Positions 33,678 through 42,687 of a stretch of DNA of 64,000 bases are shown piece after piece; the first letter of the stretch is position 1; the number at the start of each line of letters is the position of its first letter. The translations under genes and the position numbers were made by a program. Origin of the DNA: Rhodophyticola sp. CCM32 (lineage in GTDB: Bacteria; Pseudomonadota; Alphaproteobacteria; Rhodobacterales; Rhodobacteraceae); assembly GCF_004751985.1 (NCBI RefSeq), contig NZ_CP038492.1:3666001-3730000 (forward strand), read 5' to 3'. The notes beneath the pieces are model-generated. The model searched no databases, was not told where the DNA came from, and worked only from the letters and a program-made list of their open reading frames with translations.

Positions 33678-35599
33678 GCCACGGCCTCTGCGTGAAACAG
33701 ATGGCTCAGCGCTGCGATATCCACCGGTTTCGACAGAACCGGCCAGCGGGCCGCGCCTTTCTGGCGCAGGCTATCACCAGGTGGGCGTGCGGTCATCAGG
33801 GCCAGACGCAGATCGGGATGGATGACCTCGATCTGTTCCAGCAGGGTGACGCCATTGATCTCCCCTTCCAGATTGATGTCAGACAGAACCCAGCCCAGAC
33901 CCGGCAGATCGGTCAGCGCGCGGGCTTCCTCGGCGCTGGCGGCCTCGATCACCTGATGGCCCAGATCGGTCAGCATATCGCGGATCGTGGCGCGCAATTC
34001 GGCGCTGTCTTCGACCAGCAGAACCAGATGGGTGCTGGTGTCACGATCTGCCCGGCGCAGCGGCAGGCGCAGGGTCACCTCGGCGCCCGCAGGGGTATTG
34101 GCCAGTTTCACCGTGCCCCCGGCCAGTTGCGTCAGGTCATAGACCATCGACAGGCCCAGGCCCGACCCTTTGTCACCCTTGGTGGTGAAAAACGGGTCCA
34201 GCGCGGCGCCAAGCGCGGGTTTGGAAAACCCCGGGCCGGTATCGGCAACGCTGATTTCCAGCCAGGTATCGGGCACCGTGCGGGCATGCAGTGTGATATC
34301 GCCGCCCGCCTCTCCCAAAGCGTCGCGGGCATTCAGCACAAGGTTCAGCAGGCTGTCCTGAAGCGACCCCGCATCCAGCAGCAACAGCCGGTCCGGGTCC
34401 AGATCGGTGATGATGGTCAGGGTGATGGCATCGGGCAGGGTGGCGCGCGCCAGAGGTTCAAATGCGGTCAGAAGCCCGGCCAGATCGGTTGGAACCGGGT
34501 GGATTTCCCGCGGGCCGGACATGCGTGCGATCTTGTCCAGCAGCATGCCGCCCCGGCGGGCGGCGGCGGCGGTGGCGCCGGTCAATTCGGATGCGCCGGG
34601 GGGCAGGGGCAGTTTGTCGAGCCGGCTTTGCAGCCCCAGAATGATGGTCAGCAGATTGGCGAAATCATGGGCCAGACCATTGGTCAGCTGCGCGGCCAGT
34701 TCGCGTTTATGGGTCTGGCTGAGCGCGGCGCGGGCCTGGGCCTCTTCGGTCACATCGGTGGAGAGCAGATAGACCCCCTCGATGGTGTCGCCCGACCCCT
34801 GATCGGGGGTGAAAGCGGTGCGGATGCGACGGCCGCTTTCAGGTTCGGTGAATTCCAGGACCGTCGGCGTGCCTTCAAGCGCGCGGGCCACCTGTGGGTA
34901 AAGCCGTGCTGCGGTGGCAGGGCCAAGCGCCTCGTGCATATGCAGGCCCACGATATCGCTGGTCCGGCCGGGCAGAAGCGCCGACAGGCGGCGGTTTGTG
35001 TATGTATAGACCTGATCCCGGTCCACATGGGCGATATGGGCGGGCATCATTTCGGTCGTCAGACGAGTGCGCGCCTCCATCTCCGACAGGCCGCGCTTGG
35101 CCTCTTCCATCTGCGCATTGCTGGCGGCCAGTTCGCGGTTGGTCTGGGCCAGCCGCTCTGCATGGGTCAGAAGCTGATCCGACAATTCCTCGGAATGGGC
35201 GCGCAGCAGTTTTTCCTGACGTTTGATCTCGGTGATATCCGTATAGACCGTGACCCATCCGCCCTCGGGCAGGGGGGAGCCCTCGACACTGATCGTCCGC
35301 CCGTTGGAGCGTTGCCGTTCCATGTAATGGGCCACGAAATCGCGGGCCTGATCGACCCGGTCCTGCACAAACTGTTCCGGGTCGTCGATCTCGCCATATT
35401 CGCCATGTTCGACCAGATAGCGGATCGTGTCCTTGAACCGGGCGCCCGGCGTGGTCAGGGTTTCTGGCAGGCCGAACATGGTTTGAAAGGGCCGGTTGCA
35501 GACCGCCAGCCGCAGATCGGCATCATAGATTGTCAGCGCCTGCTGAATCAGGTTCAGCCCCGCGCGGGTCATCTGGCTGGTGATGTCGGTTCGTGCCAT
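33674..35599 (-). CDS. soluble PAS hybrid histidine kinase
   Basis: The 641-residue product has no membrane segment. A PAS domain (about 15-125, TIYDADLRLAVCNRPFQTMF), a coiled coil (125-185), a second PAS (185-290), a dimerisation helix with His311 in NGLAHDFANLLT, an ATPase domain (N box NLVLNARDALGE, G1 ADTGPGF, G2 GSGLGLSMVYD) and a C-terminal receiver (525-641) with Asp574 in VLSDINLEG. The start at 35599 has GGAGG eight bases upstream; the frame is open to 35878 but without support. With the downstream OmpR-type gene it makes a phosphorelay lacking a visible phosphotransfer protein. The signal is unknown. Confidence 0.93.
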   Translation of the reverse strand: MARTDITSQMTRAGLNLIQQALTIYDADLRLAVCNRPFQTMFGLPETLTTPGARFKDTIRYLVEHGEYGEIDDPEQFVQDRVDQARDFVAHYMERQRSNGRTISVEGSPLPEGGWVTVYTDITEIKRQEKLLRAHSEELSDQLLTHAERLAQTNRELAASNAQMEEAKRGLSEMEARTRLTTEMMPAHIAHVDRDQVYTYTNRRLSALLPGRTSDIVGLHMHEALGPATAARLYPQVARALEGTPTVLEFTEPESGRRIRTAFTPDQGSGDTIEGVYLLSTDVTEEAQARAALSQTHKRELAAQLTNGLAHDFANLLTIILGLQSRLDKLPLPPGASELTGATAAAARRGGMLLDKIARMSGPREIHPVPTDLAGLLTAFEPLARATLPDAITLTIITDLDPDRLLLLDAGSLQDSLLNLVLNARDALGEAGGDITLHARTVPDTWLEISVADTGPGFSKPALGAALDPFFTTKGDKGSGLGLSMVYDLTQLAGGTVKLANTPAGAEVTLRLPLRRADRDTSTHLVLLVEDSAELRATIRDMLTDLGHQVIEAASAEEARALTDLPGLGWVLSDINLEGEINGVTLLEQIEVIHPDLRLALMTARPPGDSLRQKGAARWPVLSKPVDIAALSHLFHAEAVA

Positions 35600-35806
35600 T
35601 CCGGGCTGCCTCCACTTTCCCATCGCTGGCACCGGGGCGGGGCGCCCGTCAAGCCTGCTGGGGGTGCTGTTACAATTCGTTAGGTTTGGGCAAAAGTCAG
35701 GCAAAAGTTGACGTCGAAAGATTTTGGGCCACGATAAATCTGCAGAGAGTCGCGACAAAACCGCGATCCGTGGTGCCGGGACAGCCCGGCGAGGGGAGGA
35801 CATGAC

Positions 35807-37783
35807 TTGGTTGATATAACCGCGGCTGCGGGTATTCCCGCATCTGTTCCGGCGCTTCTGGCGCGGAACGTGGCGCAATTCGGTTCAAAACCCGCCTACC
35901 GGGAAAAGGAATTCGGCATCTGGCAGACCTGGTCCTGGGCCGAGGCGGCCGAGGAGATTGACGCCATTGCCTATGGCTTTCTGGCCCTTGGGGTGAACCG
36001 GGGGGACCATATTGCGGTTATCGGGCGCAACCGGCCCGCGCTTTACTGGTCGATGGTGGCCGCCGAGAAGGTGGGGGCGATCCCGGTGCCGCTGTATCAG
36101 GATGCTGTTGCCGAAGAGATGACCTATGTGCTGGGCCATTGCGGCGCGCGTTTTGTGATCGCCGGGGATCAGGAGCAGGTCGATAAGGTCATCGAGGTGC
36201 AGGAAACGGTCACCTGCATCGAACATATCATCTATCAGGATGCGCGCGGTCTGCGGAAATACGACCATTCCAAACTGCATGCGCTGGCCGATATTCAGGC
36301 CGAGGGTCGGGCCGCCCATGAACGTTTCGCGGGGGAGCTGATAACCCGCGAGGGGGAACTTGGCTGGAACAGCACCTGTGTGATGCTGTATACGTCGGGC
36401 ACCACGGGCAAGCCCAAGGGCGTGGTGCTGAGCAATGAAAACATCATTGCCACCTCCAAGAATTCTGCCGAATTTGATGATCTGCGCCCGGGCGACGAGG
36501 TGCTGGCCTATCTGCCTATGGCCTGGGTTGGCGATTTCATCTTTTCCATCGGTCAGGCGATGTGGACGGGGTTTTGTGTGAACTGCCCCGAAAGCCCCGA
36601 GACGATGATGTCCAATCTGCGCGAGATCGGGCCGACCTATTATTTTGCGCCGCCCCGCGTGTTCGAGACACAGCTGACCAATGTGATGATCCGCATGGAG
36701 GATGCAGGCAATTTCAAGAAACGCATGTTCCGTTATTTCATGGATCACGCCAAACGGGTCGGCCCTGCTTTGCTTGACGGCAAGCCGGTGGGCGCGGTGG
36801 ACCGGCTGAAATACCGGCTTGGTGAGATGCTGGTCTTTGGCCCGCTGAAAAACACCCTTGGCTTCACCCGGGTGCGGGTCGGCTATACGGCGGGGGAGGC
36901 GATCGGGCCGGAAATTTTCGATTTCTACCGGTCGCTCGGGATCAATCTGAAACAGCTTTACGGCCAGACCGAGGCCAGCGTTTTCATCACCCAGCAACCC
37001 GATCATGAGGTGCGCCCGGATACGGTTGGCGTGCCCTCCCCCGGTGTGGAAATTCGCATCGCCGAGACTGGCGAGGTGTTCTATCGCTCTCCCGGGGTGT
37101 TCGTGGAATATTACAAGAATGCCGAAAGCACCGCCTCGACCAAGGATGCGGATAACTGGGTGGCCACGGGGGATGCGGGGTTCATCGAACCCGATACCGG
37201 GCATTTGCGGATCATCGACCGGGCCAAGGATGTGGGCAAAATGGCGGATGGCCGTCTGTTTGCACCGAAATATGTCGAGAACAAGCTGAAATTCTTCCCG
37301 AATATTCTGGAGGCTGTGGTTCTGGGCAATGGCCGTGATCATTGCACCGCCTTTATCAATATCGACCTGACCGCCGTGGGCAACTGGGCCGAGCGGAACA
37401 ATATCGCCTATGCCTCCTATCAGGAACTGGCCGGGCATCCACAGGTGCTGGATACGCTTCAGACCCATGTGGAAGAGGTGAACCGGAGTTTGGCGCAGGA
37501 CGAGATGCTGTCGGGCTGCCAGATCCACCGGTTTCTGGTGCTGCACAAGGAACTGGATGCCGATGACGGGGAACTGACCCGGACCCGCAAGGTGCGCCGC
37601 CGGATCATCGAAGAGAAATTCGAGGATCTGATCGCCGCGCTCTATGACGGGTCCGGCAGCGTCTATACCGAGACCGAAGTGACCTATGAGGACGGGCGCA
37701 AGGGCAAGATCGCCGCGACGCTGGCAATTCGTGACGCCGAGATTGCCGATGAGGTCACAGATCAGAAGGTGGCCGCCGAATGA
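35807..37783 (+). CDS. long-chain-type acyl-CoA synthetase (AMP-forming)
   Basis: The 658-residue ligase has the adenylate motif MLYTSGTTGKPKGVVLSNEN, the GQTEAS segment and the hinge motif TGDAGFIEPDTGHLRIIDRAKD. It should activate a carboxylic acid as an acyl-CoA. The start is TTG 35807, seven bases after GGGGAGG; an ATG at 35802 lies in the spacer but stops after five codons (MTWLI). It opens an operon with a branched-chain-type ABC importer and a PaaK-like ligase, so the imported substrate is probably a carboxylate, perhaps aromatic or fatty acid. This is inferred from context. Confidence 0.9.
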   Translation: MVDITAAAGIPASVPALLARNVAQFGSKPAYREKEFGIWQTWSWAEAAEEIDAIAYGFLALGVNRGDHIAVIGRNRPALYWSMVAAEKVGAIPVPLYQDAVAEEMTYVLGHCGARFVIAGDQEQVDKVIEVQETVTCIEHIIYQDARGLRKYDHSKLHALADIQAEGRAAHERFAGELITREGELGWNSTCVMLYTSGTTGKPKGVVLSNENIIATSKNSAEFDDLRPGDEVLAYLPMAWVGDFIFSIGQAMWTGFCVNCPESPETMMSNLREIGPTYYFAPPRVFETQLTNVMIRMEDAGNFKKRMFRYFMDHAKRVGPALLDGKPVGAVDRLKYRLGEMLVFGPLKNTLGFTRVRVGYTAGEAIGPEIFDFYRSLGINLKQLYGQTEASVFITQQPDHEVRPDTVGVPSPGVEIRIAETGEVFYRSPGVFVEYYKNAESTASTKDADNWVATGDAGFIEPDTGHLRIIDRAKDVGKMADGRLFAPKYVENKLKFFPNILEAVVLGNGRDHCTAFINIDLTAVGNWAERNNIAYASYQELAGHPQVLDTLQTHVEEVNRSLAQDEMLSGCQIHRFLVLHKELDADDGELTRTRKVRRRIIEEKFEDLIAALYDGSGSVYTETEVTYEDGRKGKIAATLAIRDAEIADEVTDQKVAAE

Positions 37784-38034
37784 GCCTGATTGCCATCGCG
37801 TTCTTTCTGCTTGGTTTCGCCGCCTCCTGGGTTGCCGGGCGCTATATCGCCCGCGGGGCTGCGGCGGTGCAGGGCGGTGCGATTGGCGTCTGCGGGGTTG
37901 CGGCGCTGATCTATGGCATGCCCGGGGTCTGGGCCACCAGCGTCACCTGGGCCATTGTTGCGCTGCTGGTTTACGGGCTGATCGGGGCGCTGATTTTCCG
38001 CTCTGGTCAGGCGGCACGGGAGAAAGCGGAATGA
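37780..38034 (+). CDS. small membrane protein within the liv-type operon
   Basis: The 84-residue product has hydrophobic segments at about 3-20, 29-50 and 52-73 and a short charged tail (RSGQAAREKAE). It overlaps the ligase gene upstream and livG downstream by 4 bp each, so translation is coupled on both sides. I recognise no family. The tight coupling suggests a part in the transporter or in the membrane recruitment of the ligase, which is inference. Confidence 0.7.
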   Translation: MSLIAIAFFLLGFAASWVAGRYIARGAAAVQGGAIGVCGVAALIYGMPGVWATSVTWAIVALLVYGLIGALIFRSGQAAREKAE

Positions 38035-38852
38035 AAGATATGGGTGTTGAGGGCTATGTCACCGCAGACGGGCGCCAGATCGGCGGCGTGGTGATGGAAA
38101 TGCGCAACATCACGCTTCGTTTCGGCGGTGTGGTGGCGATCAAGGATATCAGTTTCGACATCCGCGAAGGTGAAATTCGCGCAATCATCGGGCCGAACGG
38201 GGCGGGCAAATCCTCGATGCTGAATGTCATTTCCGGGTTCTACAATCCGCAGGAGGGCGAGGTCTGGTATCGCGGCGCCCGGCGCCCGGCGATGCGCCCC
38301 TATCAGGTGGCGCGCCAGGGCATTGCGCGGACCTTCCAGAACATCGCGCTGTTCGACGGGATGAGCGTGCTGGACAATATCATGACCGGTCGTCTGAACC
38401 ATATGAACGCCACATTCCTTGATCAGGCGCTGTGGTGGGGCAAGGCACAGCGCGAAGAGGTGGAGAACCGCGAAAAGGCCGAAGAGGTCATTGATTTCCT
38501 GGAGATCCAGAATATCCGCAAAACCCCCGTGGGCCGGCTGCCCTATGGTCTGAAGAAACGGGTGGAACTGGCCCGGGCGCTTGTGGCCGAACCCAGCATC
38601 CTGCTGCTGGATGAACCCATGGCCGGCATGAATGTGGAGGAGAAGGAGGACATGTCGCGCTTCATCCTCGACGTGAATGACGAGTTTGGCACCACCATCG
38701 CGCTCATCGAACATGATATGGGCGTGGTCATGGACCTGTCGGATCGGGTTGTGGTGATGGATTACGGCAAGAAGATCGGCGATGGCTCCCCCGATGAGGT
38801 GCGCAACAACCCCGATGTGATCGACGCCTATCTGGGGGTGGCGCATGACTAG
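38031..38852 (+). CDS. livG: branched-chain amino acid-type ABC transporter ATP-binding protein LivG
   Basis: The 273-residue ATPase has Walker A IIGPNGAGKSSMLNVISGFY, Walker B SILLLDEPMAGMN and the H-loop ALIEHDMGVVMDLSDRVVVM. The signature region reads LPYGLKKRVELARAL, with LPYGxxKR in place of the canonical LSGGQ, as is usual in LivG. About 25 extra residues precede the usual start. It energises uptake with LivF; the LivG-type C-terminal AYLGVA end is present. Confidence 0.92.
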   Translation: MKDMGVEGYVTADGRQIGGVVMEMRNITLRFGGVVAIKDISFDIREGEIRAIIGPNGAGKSSMLNVISGFYNPQEGEVWYRGARRPAMRPYQVARQGIARTFQNIALFDGMSVLDNIMTGRLNHMNATFLDQALWWGKAQREEVENREKAEEVIDFLEIQNIRKTPVGRLPYGLKKRVELARALVAEPSILLLDEPMAGMNVEEKEDMSRFILDVNDEFGTTIALIEHDMGVVMDLSDRVVVMDYGKKIGDGSPDEVRNNPDVIDAYLGVAHD

Positions 38853-38905
38853 ACCTGATATGCCACTGATACATTTCACCCCCCTTACAACGGTCGGAGG
38901 CCCCC

Positions 38906-39892
38906 ATGCCTGAACAACTCGTCTTCGCGATGGAGGTCACGCTGAACGGTCTGATGACCGGGGTGATGTATTCGCTTGTCGCCCTTGGTTTCGTGCTGAT
39001 CTTCAAGGCCTCCGGCATCTTCAACTATGCCCAGGGGGTGATGGCGCTGTTCGCCGCGATGACGCTGGTGGGCATTCAGGACGGGCGGGTGCCGTTTGCC
39101 CATCTTATCAACGAGATTTTCGGCACGGATGTGCATTATTTCGGCTGGGAGGTGCCGGCACTTCTGGCGATCCTGCTGACCGTGGGGGTGATGATCCTGT
39201 TTGCGCTGTGCGTGCAGAAGGTGATTTTCAAACATCTTGTGGGGCAGGAACCGATCATCCTGTTCATGGCGACCATCGGGCTGGCCTATTTCCTGGAAGG
39301 GGTCAGTGATCTGATGTGGGGCTCGGAAATCCGCAATCTTGATGTGGGTCTGCCCCAGGGCATCAATGATGCGATTGACCAGACGACCTTTGATCTCTTC
39401 GGATACGGGTTTTTCATCGACAATCTGGATATCTGGGCAACCGGGATTGCCGCGGTTCTGGTGGGTGGGCTGATCGCCTATGCGCAATACACCAAGAACG
39501 GGCGTGCGATGCGGGCGGTGGCCGATGACCATCAGGCGGCGCTGAGCGTCGGGATTTCGCTGAATTACGTGTGGATTCTGGTCTGGTCGCTGGCGGGCAT
39601 CGTGGCGCTGGTGGCGGGGATCATGTGGGGCTCCAAATCGGGTGTGCAGTTCTCGCTGTCGCTGATCGCGCTGAAGGCGCTGCCGGTGCTGATGCTGGGT
39701 GGTTTCACCTCGATCCCCGGTGCGATTGTCGGCGGGTTGATCATTGGTGTGGGCGAGGCGCTGTTTGAGTTTTCCATCGGCCCGCTGATCGGCGGTGCGA
39801 CCGAGAACTGGTTTGCCTATGTGCTGGCGCTGGTCTTCCTGGTGTTCCGGCCCCAGGGCCTGTTCGGCGAAAAAATCATCGAGAGGGTGTAG
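38906..39892 (+). CDS. livH: branched-chain amino acid-type ABC transporter permease LivH
   Basis: The 328-residue permease has about eight hydrophobic segments. It opens QLVFAMEVTLNGLMTGVMYS and carries the family loop GRAMRAVADDHQAALSVGIS before the ATPase contact region. GGAGG lies before the ATG at 38906. It pairs with LivM to form the membrane channel. Confidence 0.93.
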   Translation: MPEQLVFAMEVTLNGLMTGVMYSLVALGFVLIFKASGIFNYAQGVMALFAAMTLVGIQDGRVPFAHLINEIFGTDVHYFGWEVPALLAILLTVGVMILFALCVQKVIFKHLVGQEPIILFMATIGLAYFLEGVSDLMWGSEIRNLDVGLPQGINDAIDQTTFDLFGYGFFIDNLDIWATGIAAVLVGGLIAYAQYTKNGRAMRAVADDHQAALSVGISLNYVWILVWSLAGIVALVAGIMWGSKSGVQFSLSLIALKALPVLMLGGFTSIPGAIVGGLIIGVGEALFEFSIGPLIGGATENWFAYVLALVFLVFRPQGLFGEKIIERV

Positions 39893-39896
39893 GCGG

Positions 39897-40142
39897 ATGC
39901 CCAAGCTGATCGCAATTCTGAATGTGGTGGCCTGGTCCGGGTTCTGGGCCTTTGGCTATCTGGCGCTGTCTGTGGATCGTGCCGAGACCGGGCAGATGAT
40001 GGTGGCACTTGTGCTTGCGGTGATCGGCGCGGGTCTTGGGCTTTTCGCCTATCTCTGGCTGGTCCGCTATTCCGAGCAGACCGGATATGCCAAACGGCCC
40101 AATCGCGGCATCCCGACATTCGATGAAGAGGAGGCGGCCTGA
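39897..40142 (+). CDS. small membrane protein between livH and livM
   Basis: The 81-residue product begins MPKLIAILNVVAWSGFWAFG and has two hydrophobic helices (about 4-24 and 33-55) followed by a charged tail (RYSEQTGYAKRPNRGIPTFD). It starts 5 bp after livH and its stop overlaps the livM start (TGATG). It is a second unnamed small membrane protein built into the operon. No family recognised. Confidence 0.7.
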   Translation: MPKLIAILNVVAWSGFWAFGYLALSVDRAETGQMMVALVLAVIGAGLGLFAYLWLVRYSEQTGYAKRPNRGIPTFDEEEAA

Positions 40143-41218
40143 TGTTTTACCGTGAAGCCGGTGATTTCAAAACCACCTATGCCGCCGACAACCAGACTTT
40201 CCCGATCGCCTTTGACAGGTATCGCTATTATTTCGTCCTGTTCGTCGCCCTCGGGATCATCCCTTTCGTGATCAATGATTACTGGGCCAGCGCCATTCTG
40301 CTGCCTTTCCTGATCTATGCGATTGCCTCGATCGGGTTGAACATTCTGACCGGCTATTGCGGGCAGGTCAGCCTGGGCACGGGGGGGTTCATGGCGGTGG
40401 GGGCCTATGCATCCTACAAGCTGATGACCGCCTTCCCCTGGATGGACATGATCTCGGTCACGCTTTTATCGGGGGTAATGACCGCGATTGTGGGGGTGAT
40501 GTTCGGCCTGCCAAGTCTGCGGATCAAAGGGTTCTATCTGGCGGTGGCGACATTGGCGGCGCAGTTCTTTCTTGTCTGGCTCTTCAACAAGGTGCCGTGG
40601 TTCTACAACTATTCGGCCTCGGGCCAGATCAGCGCGCCGGAACGGATATTATTCGGTGTGGCGGTGACCGGACCGAATGCAGAGGCCTGGGTGAAATACC
40701 TGTTCTGCCTGGGGTTTGTCTTTGTGCTGGCCTGGATCGCGCGGAACCTGACACGCGGGTCCATCGGGCGGCAATGGATGGCGATCCGCGACATGGATAT
40801 CGCCGCCGAAATCATCGGGGTCAGCCCGCTGAAGGCCAAGCTGACGGCGTTTGCGGTGTCGAGTTTCTATGTTGGGATTGCGGGCGCATTGCTGTTCACC
40901 GTCTATCTGGGCGCGGTCGAGGTGGGGGAGGCTTTTGGCATCAGCAAATCCTTCCTGGTTCTGTTCATGGTCATCATTGGCGGGCTCGGCTCGATCTTCG
41001 GTGCGTTTGCGGGGGCGGCCTTCATGGTGCTGCTGCCGGTGGTTCTGAAGGTTCTGCTGGTCGATACGGTGGGGCTTGATACCGCCATCTCGACGCATTT
41101 CCAGTTTGTGATTGTCGGTGCGCTGATCATGTTCTTTCTGATTGTCGAGCCCCATGGCCTGGCCCGTCTTTGGGCGCTGGCCAAGGAAAAACTGAGATTG
41201 TGGCCCTTCCCGCATTGA
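40142..41218 (+). CDS. livM: branched-chain amino acid-type ABC transporter permease LivM
   Basis: The 358-residue permease has about ten hydrophobic segments. The signature LTGYCGQVSLGTGGFMAVGA and the loop GRQWMAIRDMDIAAEIIGVS are characteristic of LivM. A hydrophilic N-terminal stretch of about 30 residues precedes the first helix. Start and stop overlap with the preceding small gene shows coupled translation. Confidence 0.93.
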   Translation: MFYREAGDFKTTYAADNQTFPIAFDRYRYYFVLFVALGIIPFVINDYWASAILLPFLIYAIASIGLNILTGYCGQVSLGTGGFMAVGAYASYKLMTAFPWMDMISVTLLSGVMTAIVGVMFGLPSLRIKGFYLAVATLAAQFFLVWLFNKVPWFYNYSASGQISAPERILFGVAVTGPNAEAWVKYLFCLGFVFVLAWIARNLTRGSIGRQWMAIRDMDIAAEIIGVSPLKAKLTAFAVSSFYVGIAGALLFTVYLGAVEVGEAFGISKSFLVLFMVIIGGLGSIFGAFAGAAFMVLLPVVLKVLLVDTVGLDTAISTHFQFVIVGALIMFFLIVEPHGLARLWALAKEKLRLWPFPH

Positions 41219-41294
41219 CGGGCGGGCCGCTCTATACGACCGGGCGCGAAGCCCGGCACCATTATCGGATCAACCAAATGGGAGGAGTACCCCG

Positions 41295-42578
41295 ATGAAG
41301 AAACTATTGACCCTTGCCGCAGCCGGCATGATGGCGGCCAGCCCCGCGCTGGCGGATCTTGTGTTCCCCGATCTGTCCTATCGGACAGGGGCCTATGCCG
41401 CGGGCGGCATCCCGTTTTCCGACGGCTATCAGGATTACATGACGCTTCTGAACCAGCGCGACGGGGGCATCGGCGGCGTGATGACCCGCATTGTCGAATG
41501 CGAAACCGCCTATAACACCGAACGGGGCGTGGAATGCTACGAATCCACCAAGGGTGAGGGCGCCCTGGTCTATCAGCCGCTGTCGACCGGGATCACCTAT
41601 CAGCTGATCCCGCGCACCACCGCAGATGGCATCCCGCTGCACACCATGGGGTATGGCCGGACCTCTGCCGCCAATGGCCGGGTGTTCAGCCATGTGTTCA
41701 ACTACCCGGCGAATTACTGGGATGCGGCCAGCGTGATCATCAACCAGTTGATCACAGAAAATGATGGCTCGCTGGAAGGCAAGACCATTACGCTGCTCTA
41801 TCACAACTCGGCCTATGGCCGGGAGCCGATCCGCACGCTGGAAACCCTGGCCGAGATGCATGGTTTCACGCTGACGCAGCTGGCCGTGGACCACCCGGGC
41901 CAGGAGCAGGGCAACCAGTGGCTGACCATCCGCCGCGAGCGCCCGGATTATGTGATCATGTGGGGCTGGGGCGTGATGAACCAGGTTGCGATTCAGGAGG
42001 CCGCCAATATCCGCTTCCCGATGGAAAACTTCATTGGCAACTGGTGGGCCGGGGCTGAACATGATGTGGAGCCCGCAGGCATGGCCGCCAACGGGTATCG
42101 CGCGCTGAACATGAATGTTCTGGGCGATCTGCCGGTGTTCGATGACATCCAGCAATATGTGCATGATGCAGGCATGGCCGCCGGTGACGGGTCCAACCTG
42201 GGTTCGGTGCTGTACACACGGGGCATGTATGCGGCGATGCTGGTAGCCGAGGCAGCGCATGCCGCGCAGGACATGCACGGCGTGGCCGAGATCGACGCGT
42301 CAATGATGCGCGACGGGATGGAAGCGCTGAACATAACCAATGCACGGATGGAAGAACTGGGCATGCCCGGTATCGGGCCGGAGTTTGCCGTATCCTGCGA
42401 AGATCATGGCGGCACCGGCATGGCCCGGATGCAGCAATGGGATGCGGAAGCCGGCACATGGGTCACCCTGACCGATTTCATCGCGCCGGATGACAGTGTC
42501 ACCCAGCCTTTGATCGAGGAAGACAGCGCCGCCTATGCCGCCGAAAACAATATCGAGCTGCGCTGCAACGACAGCTGA
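41295..42578 (+). CDS. periplasmic ABC substrate-binding protein (LivK/type I family)
   Basis: The 427-residue protein has a clear Sec signal peptide (MKKLLTLAAAGMMAASPALA, cleavage after ALA) and a type I periplasmic-binding fold with repeated segments such as VFPDLSYRTGAYAAGGIPFS, GKTITLLYHNSAYGREPI and RGMYAAMLVAEA. GGGAGGAG precedes the ATG. It binds the ligand for LivHMGF. The ligand is not a proven branched-chain amino acid: with acyl-CoA ligases on both sides, a carboxylate ligand is more likely, as an inference. Confidence 0.92.
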   Translation: MKKLLTLAAAGMMAASPALADLVFPDLSYRTGAYAAGGIPFSDGYQDYMTLLNQRDGGIGGVMTRIVECETAYNTERGVECYESTKGEGALVYQPLSTGITYQLIPRTTADGIPLHTMGYGRTSAANGRVFSHVFNYPANYWDAASVIINQLITENDGSLEGKTITLLYHNSAYGREPIRTLETLAEMHGFTLTQLAVDHPGQEQGNQWLTIRRERPDYVIMWGWGVMNQVAIQEAANIRFPMENFIGNWWAGAEHDVEPAGMAANGYRALNMNVLGDLPVFDDIQQYVHDAGMAAGDGSNLGSVLYTRGMYAAMLVAEAAHAAQDMHGVAEIDASMMRDGMEALNITNARMEELGMPGIGPEFAVSCEDHGGTGMARMQQWDAEAGTWVTLTDFIAPDDSVTQPLIEEDSAAYAAENNIELRCNDS

Positions 42579-42588
42579 CCAACACATT

Positions 42589-42646
42589 CCCCGGCGGCTT
42601 ATCCGGGCCGCCGGGGAAGATGCGTATTTGGAACAGGAAGAAGGCA
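42589..42646 (+). repeat. hairpin plus GTATTTGG motif between the binding-protein gene and livF
   Basis: CCCCGGCGGC-TTATCCGG-GCCGCCGGGG (42589-42616) is followed by AAGATGCGTATTTGGAACAG and GAAGAAG. A related GCCTCCGGCGGGCGTATTTGG followed by GACAAGAAGA occurs near 49665. I recall this type of element as common between genes in Rhodobacterales. Inside an operon it may adjust mRNA stability after the binding-protein gene. Confidence 0.6.
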
Positions 42647-42687
42647 GGGCATCTGAACGATGTCTGCCGAACTGGGAGCGCCACAGG

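Noticed and set aside
35802..35819. Leader peptide MTWLI or a frameshift at the acyl-CoA ligase start
   Set aside because: The ribosome-binding site fits the TTG at 35807 better (7 nt) than the ATG at 35802 (about 2 nt), so a plain TTG start is simpler.
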